The notes: generated by a model not told the origin, from the letters alone. Counted from the first letter of the stretch, positions 9,990 through 22,607 are shown. The stretch is DNA of 64,000 bases from Sipunculus nudus (GCA_026874595.1 CM049306.1:3178019-3242018), one strand, 5' to 3'. Made by a program: numbers and translations.

Positions 9990-11267
9990 TCACAGACCAA
10001 AAACCCCAACTTTGTTAAATGATAAATAACTTTAAATAACAAATAAATTAAGAATTTACAGGTCTTAGATCACAAGCTTAACATTGAATAACATATATAT
10101 TAATAAATTATTATTGATTAAATTTTGTTTAAGTTTGTTGAATTAATGCACATGTTCTGCAAGCTATATTTATAGTTTTTAGCTGTAAAACATGATTATT
10201 TTATAATTATATTTTAGACATTTCACATAAGAGGTTAAATAACAAAATAAATATGACAGGATCCAAACAATGATATTTTCATAGAACATGAAATAAATTC
10301 ATAAAATATTAATTATTATTCACTTACAATGTTCTTTGAATTGATGATAGGTCAGCTAGGTAAATATAGTGTAACTGAAGCCAGCCTAGGAGTAGATTAG
10401 GCTTCTGATCTAGGCTGGTCCAGTTTAAAATCAGTCCACCACAGGATTGTTAACTTTACTGGCCCAGATCAAAATTCTAATCTGGGCTGGCCCAGTTTAA
10501 AATCAGTCCAGACCAGATTTAAATCCTAAAGTCTTCACCACAGGATTTTAATCTGGACCTGCCCTGATCAAAATTTTAATCTGGTCTGGCCCAGTTTACA
10601 ACTGTTGTGGCCCAGATTAGAATTTTGATCTGGGCCGGTCCAAATCAAAATTTTGATCTGGGCTGACCCAGTTTTAAATTGGGCCAGATTCTAATCTGGG
10701 CCTCGACATATATATTCAATAAAAAATTTTCCTTGCAAATGATAGTAAAAATGGAAAAAAATTCCAAATGGCACTGAGACATAAAAAAGTGCGTTTTGAA
10801 AATGCACCAGCGCCCTCTGGGGTCACACAGGTGTGACAGAAAGGGTGTCCTATTTTTATGGAACAGCCCTTGATAAACCCTGAACGGCAACCGAGAGCTA
10901 TACAATCGGTGATAACTGAATCAATGGAGAGAATTTTAGCCTAGGATTGGCTGTGCTTGAGTTTTTATTCCAAAACTGTATATCTGAGTACCTTTTGCAC
11001 AGATAAATTTCACCATAACTGCAAAATACTCGCATTTCAGTTGACGTCCGGCCGACGTCCGACTCACGTCTGAGATGAATGACGGTTAATAAAATTATAA
11101 TTAGTCCATATTTATTCACGTTACTCTGTATGATTAAAGATCTATATACGGACAATGGCCATGTGAAATTTTATAGGTATTTGATGAGTTGTTATTAAAA
11201 TATGTCGATTTTTGTAAAATCGGCGTCCGACGTCCGGCGTCCGGGTTTTACACACAGCCTGATTTTG

Positions 11268-11500
11268 AACAGTTTACAATTTTCATTTTACTGTTATGTT
11301 AATTGAGATTCCATAATTAAATTTTCCTTTAACGTTCTGAAGAAATTTTTGAACTAATCGACTTACTTCAGTAAATTTATACAAGGACAGAGATATAATT
11401 AACTAGCTCTAATGGTCGGTATATGTACATTTTCTAAACACCCAAAAAATAAACACATTTTGATGACTACTGTGAAAGTCAAAGTCTTTCCTGAAATAAC
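11268..11500. other. unassigned AT-rich DNA
   Basis: Between two transposons. No feature recognised. Confidence 0.4.
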
Positions 11501-11504
11501 TTAA

Positions 11505-11962
11505 AGGTGCCATGTCACCTACCCTTTGTCAGACCTGGCTGTGAAAAAGAATTTATGTGATTTCCGGCTTCCTCTGTGTATATATTAAAGATCTAAGGGT
11601 AATTCTGGTTATGAACAGTTCTAATAACGCGCCTTCGTGAAGGACTCGGATGTAAAAACTTGTTTATCAACAACTTATGGTTGTAAACACAGTAATGTGG
11701 AAAAACGGGAAAAACATGTAACCTGAGATGGTATGGGTTGCATATATGCGGATGAAGAAAGGTCACTTTTTGCAAAAAAAAACATTTGCAAAGCTCTGGA
11801 TTATCTGACTTGCTACCAGATGCCCTTTTTGAATTTGTTTTGATTATTTTGACGGGCCCCAACATATTATAAACACGTTGATATTTACAACAAAACAAGC
11901 AGACTGTGTGTGGTGATTTCTTTCCTTTAGTTTATAAACGTCATATAGGTGATTGGGCCCCT
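11505..11962. mobile_element. 458-bp MITE flanked by TTAA
   Basis: TTAA is present at 11501-11504 and 11963-11966. The left end AGGTGCCATGTCACC matches the reverse complement of the right end (AGGGGCCCAATCACC) at 12 of 15 positions. TTAA duplications are typical of piggyBac- and Kolobok-type transposons. No coding capacity. Confidence 0.6.
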
Positions 11963-12959
11963 TTAACATGCAGATTGCCACACAAAATGACAGTGCAATA
12001 AATTTATGTTGACCAGAATATCAACAGAAGCAGTGATATTTTATGCCATGGGTAGTAATCCATATGAAAAAAAAATCTCTATCGATATAAACTAGTGGCC
12101 CATGGGCCATGGCGCTCAGCTGAATTCAAGGAATGTTGAACAATGTAGGTATGGACGCCACAGGAAAACGATTGCAGATGGCGCCAGCAGTCTTGAGGAC
12201 AAGACGGAGGAGTCCAAGATCTATGTATATGCACAATTTCAGGCCCATAGGACACATCACTCCTCAGAAAAGGGCTTTAATTTATTCTACCAAAAACAGG
12301 AAGTTAGGTGGCGCCACCTGTCTGGTTTAAAAGAAAATTTTCCAAGATAGATGGACATGCCAAATTTCAGACCAATATCTGAGATATGAGCAATTTTCAC
12401 CAAAAGCAAATTTACCGATGGATGCCACGCAAAAACGACTGCAGACGGCGCCACCCGTCTTGTTTACTAGATGTAGGTGTTAAGGATCTATGAACATGCA
12501 CAATTTCAACCCAATACATTGAAAAACCACTAAGACGAACAGATGACTAATGCACAGATTGACACTACGCAAAAAGTATTGTAGGTGTCATGGCGCCACC
12601 AGTCGCAATTATGAGATAGAGGGATCCAAGATCTGTGGACATGCAAACTTTCAGCACAATTGAGCCACTCCTGAGATATGGGCTGTTATCTAAAAGTAAC
12701 CCAGACTCCTGCACAGAAAGGATTGCTGGTGGTGCCACCTGTCTTTGTTAGGCACAACAACATTGGTGAAGGAACAACTATATTCTGGGTTTCGGAAAGA
12801 TTGATCCAAGGTTCTCAGAGGAGTTCTCTGGAAACTAACGCAGTTTTTGTAACGAGTTTTTGTATCACATTTTTAAATTATTCTTGGGGGGACTTATAAG
12901 CCCCATAGCTCGGAGGATATGGGTAACAGAGACCATATTTCAGATTTCCATAAAGACTT

Positions 12960-15440
12960 TTCATGGACCTCCTCCACACATGGCGCCACTAGTTTGCAGG
13001 AACTGACGGAACACTCCATGATCAATATCCATGCAAAGAATCAAGGTGATCAAGGCAGTAATTATTAAGATAATTAAGCTTTTGTATCAATTTTTTTATT
13101 ATTCTGGGGGTACTTTCAAGACCCTAAGCTCAGAGAAAATAGGTTACAGAGACCTAATTTCATGTTTCCCCAGAGACTTTTCATGGACCTCCCTTGATGT
13201 CAAGTAAGAAGATTCCAGATCTAGCAGTTACGATTTGTGCCCTGTTAACAGATGACAGCTTCTTTGAAGGTATCAAACATGGAGAAAAAATCATAAAAAT
13301 GAGAAAAATAAAGGTGGCGCCACCCGTTTGCAGCAACTGACGGAACACTCCATGATCAATATTAATGTCAAGAATCAAGGTGATCAAGGCAGTAATTATT
13401 AAGATAATGAAGCTTTTGTATCATATTTTTTTATTATTCTGGGGGTACTTTCAAGACCCACAGCTCAGAGAAAATAGGTTACAGAGACCTAATTTCATGT
13501 TTCCCCAGAGACTTTTCATGGACCTCCCTTGATGTCAAGTAAGAAGATTCCAGGTCTAGCAGTTACGATTTGTGCCCTGTTAACAGATGATAGCTTCTTT
13601 GAAGGTATCAAACATAGAGAAAAAAATCATTAAAATGAGAAAAATAAAGGTGGAGCCACCAGTTTGCAGCAACTGACAGAGCATTCCATGATCAATATTC
13701 ATGCAAAGAATCATGGTGATCAATGCAGTAATTTTCAAGAAAGTTCAGCTTTTGTATCAAATTTTTAATTGTTCTGGGAGAGGGGTAGACTGGTACCCTG
13801 CTCTATTAAGGCCCTCAAGCCAAGCATAGTTATTAAATTATTTAAAGTTTCCAAATGTTGAAAACGAGTTTTTGCACAAAAATTGACTGATGGATGTATA
13901 GATGATACGAATCATACGATATACTGTATACTTGATATTCCACTGTACGTGGCATTGTTTTATTATCAATATCTATTAATCTAATCATAAATTTCACACG
14001 AAATGTACAGCCAACTTTTAACAACTTCTCTGAGCAAACAAAATGCTTATTTTTATCATATATAAATCATACTTGAGTTGGAACCAGTCTGCCGGGAGTC
14101 CTGAAGTTGGCGTTGTACGCCCGTCTCTGTGATTGGCTTAGAGCAGCGGTGCCATAATAGAGCGGGGGTACCAGTCAAGGGGGGTACTTCTGAGCCCTAT
14201 AGCTCAGAGGGTATGAATAACCGAGACTTAATTTTAGGTTTCCAAAGAGATTTTTTTATGGATCTCCCAGGATGTCAAGTTAGTAGATTCAAGGTGGAAT
14301 AGTTACAATGTGTGCCTTGTTAATAGAAGAGCACTTCTTTGAAGATCTCAAAAATTGAGAAAAAAAGCGTAAACATTTGACAAATCCATGTGGCGCCACC
14401 AGTTTGCAGGAATGAATGAAACATTTTGTGATGAATATCCATGCAAAAAATCATGGTGATCCATGCATTAGTTGTCCAGATAGTGCAGCTTTAGTATCAA
14501 ATTTTTAATTTTTCTGACAGGTATTTACGAGCCCCATAACTCGGAAGATATGAGTAACAGACACCTAATTTCAGGTGTCCACAGAGACTTTCCATGGACC
14601 TCCCAGAATGTAAAGTAAGAAGATTCCAGGTCCAGCGGTTATGATTTGTGCCCTGTTGACAGATGACAGCTTCTTTGAAAGTATCAAAAATAAGAAAAAA
14701 ATCGTAAATTAGAAAAAGTACAGGTGGCGCCACCAGTTTGCAGAAATGAATGAAACACTCTGTGATGAATATCCATGCAAAAAATCATGGTGATCCATGC
14801 ATCAGTTGTCCAGATAGTGCAGCTTTAGTATCAAATTTTTAATTATTCTGACTGGTATTTACGAGCCCCATAACTCGGAAGATATGAGTAACAGACACCT
14901 AATTTCAGGTTTCCACAGAGACTTTTCAAGGACCTCCCTGGATGTTAAGTAAGAAGATTCCAGGTCCAGCGGTTACGATTTGTGCCCTGTTGACAGATGA
15001 CAGCTTCTTTGAAAGTATAAAAAATAAGAAAAAAAATCGTAAATTAGAAAAAGTACAGGTGGCGCCACCAGTTTGCAGGAATGAATGAAACACTCTTTTA
15101 TGAATATTGATGCAAAAAAACCATGGTGATCAATGCATTAGTTGTCCAGATAGTACTGCTTTTGTATCAATTTTTTTAATTTATCTGATGGTTATTTACG
15201 AGCCCCATAACTCGAAGGATATGGGTAACAGAGACCTAATTTCAAGTTTCCAAGGAGAATTTTTTTCATGGACATCCCTGGATGTAAAGTTAGAAGATTC
15301 CAGGTCCAGTGGTTACAATTTGTGCCCTGTTGACAGATGACAGCTTCTTTGAAAGTATCAAAAATAGGGAAAAAAATCGTAAAAATAAGAAAAAATACAG
15401 GTTGCACCACCAGTTTGCAGGAACTGATGGAACACTTCAT
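12960..15440. repeat. tandem core units of family B (~335 bp)
   Basis: At least seven units recognisable by GTTTGCAG(C/G)AA(C/T)TGA and GGTGGCGCCACC, at about 12981, 13313, 13650, 14391, 14725, 15059 and 15400. Spacing is 332-341 except where the MITE at 13788-14176 intervenes. Confidence 0.85.
13788..14176. mobile_element. 389-bp MITE nested in family B
   Basis: Left end GACTGGTACCCTGCTCTATT and reverse-complemented right end GACTGGTACCCCCGCTCTAT are inverted repeats of about 25 bases with small indels. Removing it restores the spacing of the family B core (741 becomes about 352). Short flanking similarity (AGGGGTA / AAGGGGGGTA) may be the target duplication. Confidence 0.6.
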
Positions 15441-15747
15441 GATCAATATTCATGCAAAAAATCATGGTGATCAATGCAGTAGTTATTCAGATACTTGAGT
15501 TTTGTATCAAATCTTTGATTATTCTGGAGGGTAATTATAAGCTCCATAGCTTGGAGAATATTTGTGTTAATTTCAGGTTTCCAAGGAGATTTTTAATGGA
15601 CCTCTCTGGATGTCAAGTTTGAAGATTCCAGGTCCAGCGGTTACGATTTGTGCCCTGTTAACGGACTGCCGGACGTTGGGACAGCGGGACAGACGACGGA
15701 CAAAGGGTGATCGCTATAGCTCAGATGACTTTCAGTCAGCTGAGCTA

Positions 15748-18700
15748 AAAATCTGTTCTCACATCTGTTGGATGTATATCTGTACACTGATATGTCTTTA
15801 TTCCAAGTGGTAAACATGAACAATAGATGGATGTAGCATCGAGCGGTTTCTTAGAAATATTTAAGAAAGATTTTATTTTATAAAGGCTTAGTTCTTTGAC
15901 CTTTAAAAGTAGGTCAAGGTAACACATGTTCGAACTTGAATGAGCTTTTGATCATATATAGCGCCCCTTAAGAAATTATAAAAGTACTTTTGTTTAAGTC
16001 TTATATAGATGTCAAGCCCAATAAAACCATTCCATGTTTCATAACGATCCAGCCAATGGTTCCTGAAAAATAAATTTAAGTCACAAGATTTTTTTTAATT
16101 AGCTCTGTAACCTTGAAATTCAGGTCAAGGGGACCCATCCTCTAAAATGCCCAGATTTTGTTAGTATCCATCTGTCATGAAGAAATAAAGTAGCCACGTT
16201 TAATTCTTTTTGAGATACCCTGCCCTAGAAATGGCAGAGCAGTCTTGAAAGGTATAAGTCAAGGTGACCCCTCTTCGAATTCGACCAAAGTTTTGTTGGT
16301 ATACATCTGCCATGTTGCAGTTGTTAAAGTTGCTGTGTTAATTCTTCTTTAAATATGCAGCATATAAGAAAAAATGATAAGATGCAAAAAATAAGATACG
16401 GTAGGTGGCGCTACCAGGCTGCTGCAACAATTACAGAGCATTATGCGGAATGAAGCACAATATCTGCCGATCTATTTGCTATGGCTCCAAAATCTTCCAA
16501 CTATCAAGTATAAGAGTTGAATTTAATGATTCTAAAGAAATTGTTCATCGAAATTATTCTGCTTAGATTCTGCATTATGACGTAGATATATTTGGTCATG
16601 ATTTACATTCTTCCACTTTAATAAAATAATTAAAGGTACCTGTGAAAAAAAGACTTTGACGAATGTTATATTAAAGTGATGTTAACCGACTCCAAATTTG
16701 TCAAATATGTAGGTATAGCACCGCTTAATGTACTATATGGCATAGTTCTACCAACTTAAATATATGTGCAAAATATAATACAAATTCACAAAACCCTTTT
16801 GTGATAAAAACTATCAGTTTTGTCTACCTTTAATATGTAAGGGAACAATCTGGGTGGTTCTGAAAAGCTGGTTGGACTAAATATCTTCACGTTTTGCATG
16901 ATGACTGGGAGATACGAAGGTTTGATGCGCATTCTTACACATTTTTATTTTATGCTCATTCAAAAAAAAAAAACATGACGGTTCAATTAAGCATATGTTA
17001 CCCTATGAGCCAGCGTATAACACACAAAAACGCACCTATATAAAATCACTAATAATGTATAGGTGACGCAACCAGTTTGCTGCCCAGTTGGTCAAAGATA
17101 CGTGGTTTAACTGACGTGTATGTGTGCATGATGTTGTGAGGAACACCGGAATAACAGATGGATGATCAAGCGATGACATACGATATGGGGGGGGGGGGGG
17201 GGGGGGGGGGGGGCTACGTCGATCATAGGTGAGCTAATAGACATACCTGGATATACTTCTATTAATTATTAATCGATATTTTGAATTGGACATACCAATG
17301 GTATTATTCCTGTTTTATAATCGAAATATTATGACAATATATGAGTATAAACTGAGGCAGATAAAAATTTTGTATTGTCACTTTTAAAGGAAAGAAGAAT
17401 ATAATCCTCATACAGCTTCCAGCTTTATTTTTTATGAGGTTTAGAAGCAAATAAAATGTTAGTTTACATATATATCCCAGGGCATCCTGCAAGATTTGCA
17501 CATGCCCGTCACAAGGCCCGTTTGGCCTTTTTTGTATGTTTCAATAAAAATGTCATATGATCAGGGAGAATCATGAGAAATATATATATATATATATTTT
17601 TGCTAAACAGGTAAAAGCACTACACAGCAAAGAAAATGGTATCAAAATTGAATTATTTTTTTCTTCTTGAAAGATGAAAACCAAAATTAAAATAGTTGAT
17701 GCGGGGGAGGGGCTTAAAATTGATGCGAGGGGTGACTGAGAACCATACCTTTTATTTTTTTTGCCTTATAAAGGAAATGCTCATTTCCACTCCAGGGGGT
17801 CTGCCATTTATAAAAGCTTTTCTCCAACATTGAACAAAACATACAACAAAAGCATTACACAGCTAGAATTTAACTATTCAATGAAATATTTAAATTATTG
17901 AGGTGCATTGCAAATGAAAACCCGATATGAAGGTTTCTTCAAAATATTAAATAAGATGATGCATTTTATACATCATATACGAATGCAGCACACTGTGATA
18001 AAAGATATGCCACTTGATTACTCCAAATAATTTCGTTTCCAACATCCATTTCGTTTTCTTACAGCAGGTTCTCGAGCCACGTGACTTTGTTTACAAATAT
18101 TTCCGCTTGCTATCTTTTGTAATTATTCATAATAAAGGAAGCCATTGAATTTTATACTTGTCATTCTTTGGTATTATTCACTTCCTTATTAACGAATATA
18201 TCAAATTTGTCTTTACGGAGTATTAGTCAGATCTTTAGTAGAGAGATTATAAATGTAAAAGGTCAAGGTCAGTAAGAGACATCTCCTGATTCTGTCAAAA
18301 TGTTGAGAAAATGGCTTGTAATTGCAGGAAAACCGCGAGAAATTGTCGCTTTATAAAGGATTATATTATCTTCTGTTGACAGATGTAAGTAGAGTAATAT
18401 CAAGTTCAGTTGTTTGATAATCGTGGCTTCCATGGTTTACATGTCTTGGTGTTTATGCTGCATGCTGTTCGGGTTGTTTGTTCCTGGCACAGCCGTTATC
18501 ACTGTCAGCGTCACTCAGAACTCACTCTTGCCTCACTCTGTCCCGTTTATGCTCCTGTGTTCGAGCTATTTAATGACTTATACAGTTAGTCACACTATGA
18601 CACTTGTAATGCCTCTTTCCTTGCATATAAATTGTACCAGCAGACGGCCAGGTTTTTGTTAATTATATTAATATGATTTTATATATAATATTTTTATTTG

Positions 18701-19530
18701 GTTTAAATGTGTAGTTTCCGGGTATATTTTTGATCCATTGCTTTATCATAATGCATATAATTTATAACGTATTTATTTTTTCATATCTAGAAAAAACATA
18801 TTCATGTTCAAAAATAAGTACTACACCATATTAGCACGCTGGCATAAGTTATTCAACATATCACCCGTTTTTGTTTGCATATATATACAATATATATATA
18901 TATATATTTTCTTTATAATATAGAATCATTAGAGTGTTTACAAAAAGGATAAATATCACTGAAGAAAAAAAAAATCATTCAAAACCTAAATTACACTTCA
19001 ACCTGTACTTGCATGAAAGTTAAAAATTAGTATTAATGTTTTTTTAAGTTTTTTTAAATCTTATCATTTTTCCAATATTTTTGTTCTGTTTGATATGTCA
19101 AATTTATGCTCATCATGACAATGAGCTCTTTAAAATGACTGTCTCTGTCTCTTTTTATAGTTATATGAAAGCATCATCATGTAACTCAGATAAGATCATT
19201 GATTGCACGTAACTGTACATATGTTGCATAGGTATCCAGAATCCTGTAATGTAAACCCCTTGCTGGGAAAAAACATGCACAATCAAATAATATGACAGGA
19301 ATAATAAACAGGGAAATTTATGTATTTGTTTGGCAAATGGAGTGACTAAAGAATCTGTCCTGCAGGCTGGATAGAAAAAGGGGGCAGTTCTAGACAAAAG
19401 CAACCACCTCTCTTCCGTCTTTACTCCCTTACTATTTCACTTGGAGTTATTTCCAGATCCTGCATATATGCCTACATGTGAAGAATTTCATTAGTAATAC
19501 ATGATACATGAAGAAGAGTAGACATCATGG
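15748..19530. other. gene-free stretch with old repeat debris
   Basis: Around 15890-16340 there are two or three diverged ~140-bp units around AGGTCAAGGTGACCC and TCTGCCATG. Around 16400 and 17060 remnants of the GGTGGCGCYACC/CAGTTTGCTGC core phrase of family B remain. The rest to 19530 is AT-rich with no supportable exon. The 82-residue frame at 18414-18662 is hydrophobic but lacks splice or start support. Confidence 0.4.
17187..17213. repeat. poly-G tract, 27 bases
   Basis: Uninterrupted run of G, potentially quadruplex-forming. Length uncertain in any assembly. Confidence 0.95.
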
Positions 19531-19602
19531 CACAATTTGGGTTTGAATCTGCAATCTCATGATCATTAGTCCAACACCTAACTGAATAGCCAACAAGTTG
19601 TG
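19531..19602 (-). repeat. 72-nt tRNA-like sequence, probable SINE head or decayed tRNA-Ile
   Basis: Read on the minus strand, the 72 bases have complementary ends (CACAACTT with AAATTGTG), a box-A-like TGGCTATTCAGTTAGG, an anticodon-like loop CTAATGA (AAT, as in tRNA-Ile) and a box-B-like AGATTCAAACCC. The stems are imperfect, so a functional tRNA is unlikely. A tRNA-derived SINE head or tRNA pseudogene fits better. Confidence 0.5.
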
Positions 19603-19777
19603 ATCCACTGAAGTGGGGTTTTCCAATTAATTTGAACCTAATGATGAAATGCCCCCTGACAGTCACTTGCAAAATTAATCATTTAGTTAATGTATATATT
19701 TAATTTAAAATAGGGGCTGCTGCCCCCGAATGCCCGCTTATGTTTTTAACACAGGTTTAATTGGTCAACATATCTAT

Positions 19778-20374
19778 TATGTCCCCCCCCCCCCCCCCAG
19801 GGGAGACGTAGTGTTTTCAGTGCTGTCGTCATAAGTCGTCGTCTGTAGGAAATATTTTGAACGTGATAATTGTTGAAGGGCTGCATATTTTCCACCAAAA
19901 TTTTAAACACTCATTGTTCCTACCAAATCTTGGACAGATTGAAACCGGTTGACCTTAACCTTCATCTTCAAGGTCAAATCTACTGAAATGTAAAATTTTT
20001 ATAAACCCCATAACTTTTGAAGTTTTTTACATTTTGTCCTCCAATTTGGAACACCAATTATTCCTGCCAAGTTATTGGGCGAGTTCCAAAACCCAGTGAC
20101 CTTGACCAGGATCTTCAAGGTCAAATCAGCTGAAGTATAGTTATTGTCTTGTGAATGCTATAACTTTTGAAGGGCTGCATAATTTCCTCCAAAATTTTAA
20201 ACACTCATTGTTCCTGCCAAAATCTCAGAGGAAATCAAAAGTGGTGACCTGGACCTTCAAGGTCAAATCTGCTGAAATCTAGAATCATTGCATATTTTAC
20301 GCCTAATATTTTGGAATGGCCCATAGGGAAGAGAGATATATCTGTTTGGTGCTGCAAAAATGAAGCCATTCTAG
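19778..20374 (+). mobile_element. Helitron-like element, family E
   Basis: It starts ATGTCCCCC...CCAGGGGAGACGTAG (palindromic GTCCCC/GGGGAGAC), has tandem ~160-bp core units marked by CTTCAAGGTCAAATC and CCTGCCAA, and ends CATTCTAG before TTT. The layout matches families A-D and F, though the 3' hairpin is weak. Confidence 0.5.
19783..19798. repeat. poly-C tract at the start of family E
   Basis: Run of about 16 C within the 5' palindrome of the family E element. Length may be unstable. Confidence 0.9.
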
Positions 20375-20542
20375 TTTAATTTAAATTGGGGCCGGGTCTA
20401 TTCAGCCTGTGAACCAAAGATAATATCACAGGAGAAGGAGGAAAATCCAGTTTATGATCATACATTAAATGCAACACTTAAAAAGGTATCTTGGTGGACA
20501 TGAAGTAAACTGTATTAGAACCCAAAAGTTTTAAGATGGTAA

Positions 20543-21858
20543 TACCTCTGCCACATAAGTCAGTTATGTTCTCTTTCTTTGAAGCTTTTTATGCAGCAGG
20601 TATCATGGAACTGGGTACCTGTGCCACATAAGTCAGTTATGTTCTCTTTCTTTGAAGCTTTTTATGCAGCAGGTATCATGGAACTGGGTACCTGTGCCAC
20701 ATAAGTCAGTTACGTTCTCTTTCTATGGAGCTTTTTATGCAGCAGGTATCATGGAACTGGGTACCTGTGCCACATAAGTCAGTTACGTTCTCTTTCTATG
20801 GAGCTTTTTATGCAGCAGGTATCATGGAACTGGGTACCTGTGCCACATAAGTCAGTTACGTTCTCTTTCTTTGAAGCTTTTTATGCAGCAGGTATCATGT
20901 AACTGGGTACCTGTGCCACATAAGTCAGTTACGTTCTCTTTCTTTGAAGCTTTTTATGCAGCAGGTATCATGGAACTGGGTACCTGTGCCACATAAGTCA
21001 GTTACTTTCTCTTTCTTTGAAGCTTTTTATGCAGCAGGTATCATGGAACTGGGTACCTGTGCCACATAAGTCAGTTACGTTCTGTTTCTTTGAAGCTTTT
21101 TATGCAGCAGGTATCATGGAACTGGGTACCTGTGCCACATAAGTCAGTTACGTTCTCTTTCTTTGAAGCTTTTTATGCAGCAGGTATCATGGAACTGGGT
21201 ACCTGTGCCACATAAGTCAGTTACGTTCTCTTTCTTTGAAGCTTTATATGCAGCAGGTATCATGGAACTGGGTACCTGTGCCACATAAGTCAGTTACTTT
21301 CTCTTTCTTTGAAGCTTTTTATGCAGCAGGTATCATGGAACTGGGTACCTGTGCCACATAAGTCAGTTGCCTTCTCTTTCTTTGAAGCTTTTTATGCAGC
21401 AGGTATCATGGAACTGGGTACCTGTGCCACATAAGTCAGTTGCCTTCTCTTTCTTTGGAGCTTTTTATGCAGCAGGTATCATGGAACTTGGTACCTGTGC
21501 CACATAAGTCAGTTACGTTCTCTTTCTTTGAAGCTTTTTATGCAGCAGGTATCATGGAACTGGGTACCTGTGCCACATAAGACAGTTATGTTCTCTTTCT
21601 TTGAAGCTTTTTATGCCGGAGGTATCATGGAACTGGGTACCTGTGCCACATAAGTCAGTTACGTTCTCTTTCTTTGAAGCTTTTTATGCAGCAGGTATCA
21701 TGGAACTGGGTACCTGTGCCACATAAGTCAGTTACTTTCTCTTTCTTTGAAGCTTTTTATGCAGCAGGTATCATGGAACTGGGTACCTGTGCCACATAAG
21801 TCAGTTACGTTCTCTTTCTTTGAAGCTTTTTATGCAGCAGGTATCATGGAACTGGGTA
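20543..21858 (+). repeat. 73-bp satellite array S1, about 18 monomers
   Basis: The monomer is GGTACCTGTGCCACATAAGT, CAGTTACGTTCTCTTTCTTT, GAAGCTTTTTATGCAGCAGG, TATCATGGAACTG (73 bases; consecutive GGTACC at 20614 and 20687). Variants differ at a few sites (TACGTT/TGCCTT/TACTTT, GAAG/GGAG, TTTG/TATG). The array stops abruptly at GGAACTGGGTA|GCCATG. Confidence 0.97.
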
Positions 21859-22559
21859 GCCATGACAACATGACACTCAGGCCTTCGGAAAAAAAACTGA
21901 TAGGGCCTGGAGTCATGATGGCAGTCACAACAGAACGCCCATTCTAAGGGTCAGATCAAAATATTTCCTGTCTGGTATTATTTGGCATCACAGGCTTACA
22001 TAGTCGTATTATATGTGCTAAATATCGAAGAAAAAATGTTGTTACACAAAAATAATAACAATTACCTGCTTTCATCACTGTGGCACCGATTCACGTGAAG
22101 CGGTACTTCTCATTCAAAACTGAATGTGTCATGGCGCGGTCGTGTATGTAAACTTGGAAGTGGGAAGCCGGAATCCGGAAACCAACGAAAGCAGTTTAAA
22201 GCGTATACAAAATGCTAACGCTTCAATACCGTTTTGTGTTTCCCCCGATAGAATAAGATCTTTTTTATCATTCTGTGAAGAATAATAGTTTTCCATTGTT
22301 AAATCTGAACGTTATGGAAGATTTTGTCCTCGGAAGCCATCTCGGAAGTCAGTCAGAAGTGCTTGGATGTTATCCAATGTGTATAACTCGGAAGTCAAAG
22401 AGACGCACTGTGCCCAAATGCAGCTTCATTATAATTATAGTTGCATGTATACTAGTATATTAACATTGCTTATGCATGATTCTGCTTTTAATGAGTGTTT
22501 AATGCAATACATGATACATAATCGAAAAACTATAAGTTCTTATTTTTTTTAATTGTAAA

Positions 22560-22607
<48 letters not shown>

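Larger units (their letters stand above)
8484..11260. mobile_element. 2.78-kb DNA transposon with ~175-bp terminal inverted repeats
   Basis: The two ends (8484-8660 and 11085-11260) are nearly identical inverted copies beginning AGGCTGTGTGTAAAACC and continuing CGGACGCCGGACGTCGGACG. GATTTTG flanks both sides (8477-8483, 11261-11267), a 7-bp or, with the ambiguous A, near 8-bp target duplication. Inside are two inverted fields (about 8785-9190 and 10375-10705) full of near-palindromes of the type GCCCAGATYAAAATTTTRAT then CTGGGC. The centre is AT-rich without a recognisable transposase frame, so it is probably non-autonomous. Superfamily not assigned; duplication length and subterminal repeats would fit hAT-like elements, the terminal bases do not. 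Confidence 0.85.
12092..15747 (-). mobile_element. Helitron-like element, family B, full copy with ~335-bp core repeats
   Basis: On the minus strand it starts with AGCTCAGCTGACTGAAAGTC then ATCTGAGCTATAG, followed by TTTGTCCGTCGTCTGTCC, and ends with the hairpin GGCCCATGGGCC, then CTAG and TT. The core is a tandem series of units, about 335 bases each in the cleanest part (GGTGGCGCCACC at about 14390, 14724 and 15058), more diverged toward 12100. Each unit carries that 12-bp palindrome and the phrases CAGTTTGCAG and GATCAATATTCATGCAAA. A nested MITE at 13788-14176 enlarges one unit. Open frames here read repeated units in shifted phase and are not genes. Confidence 0.75.

Noticed and set aside
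18414-18662. 82-residue hydrophobic frame
   Set aside because: Hydrophobic composition alone, in AT-rich DNA, with no homology, promoter or splice evidence.
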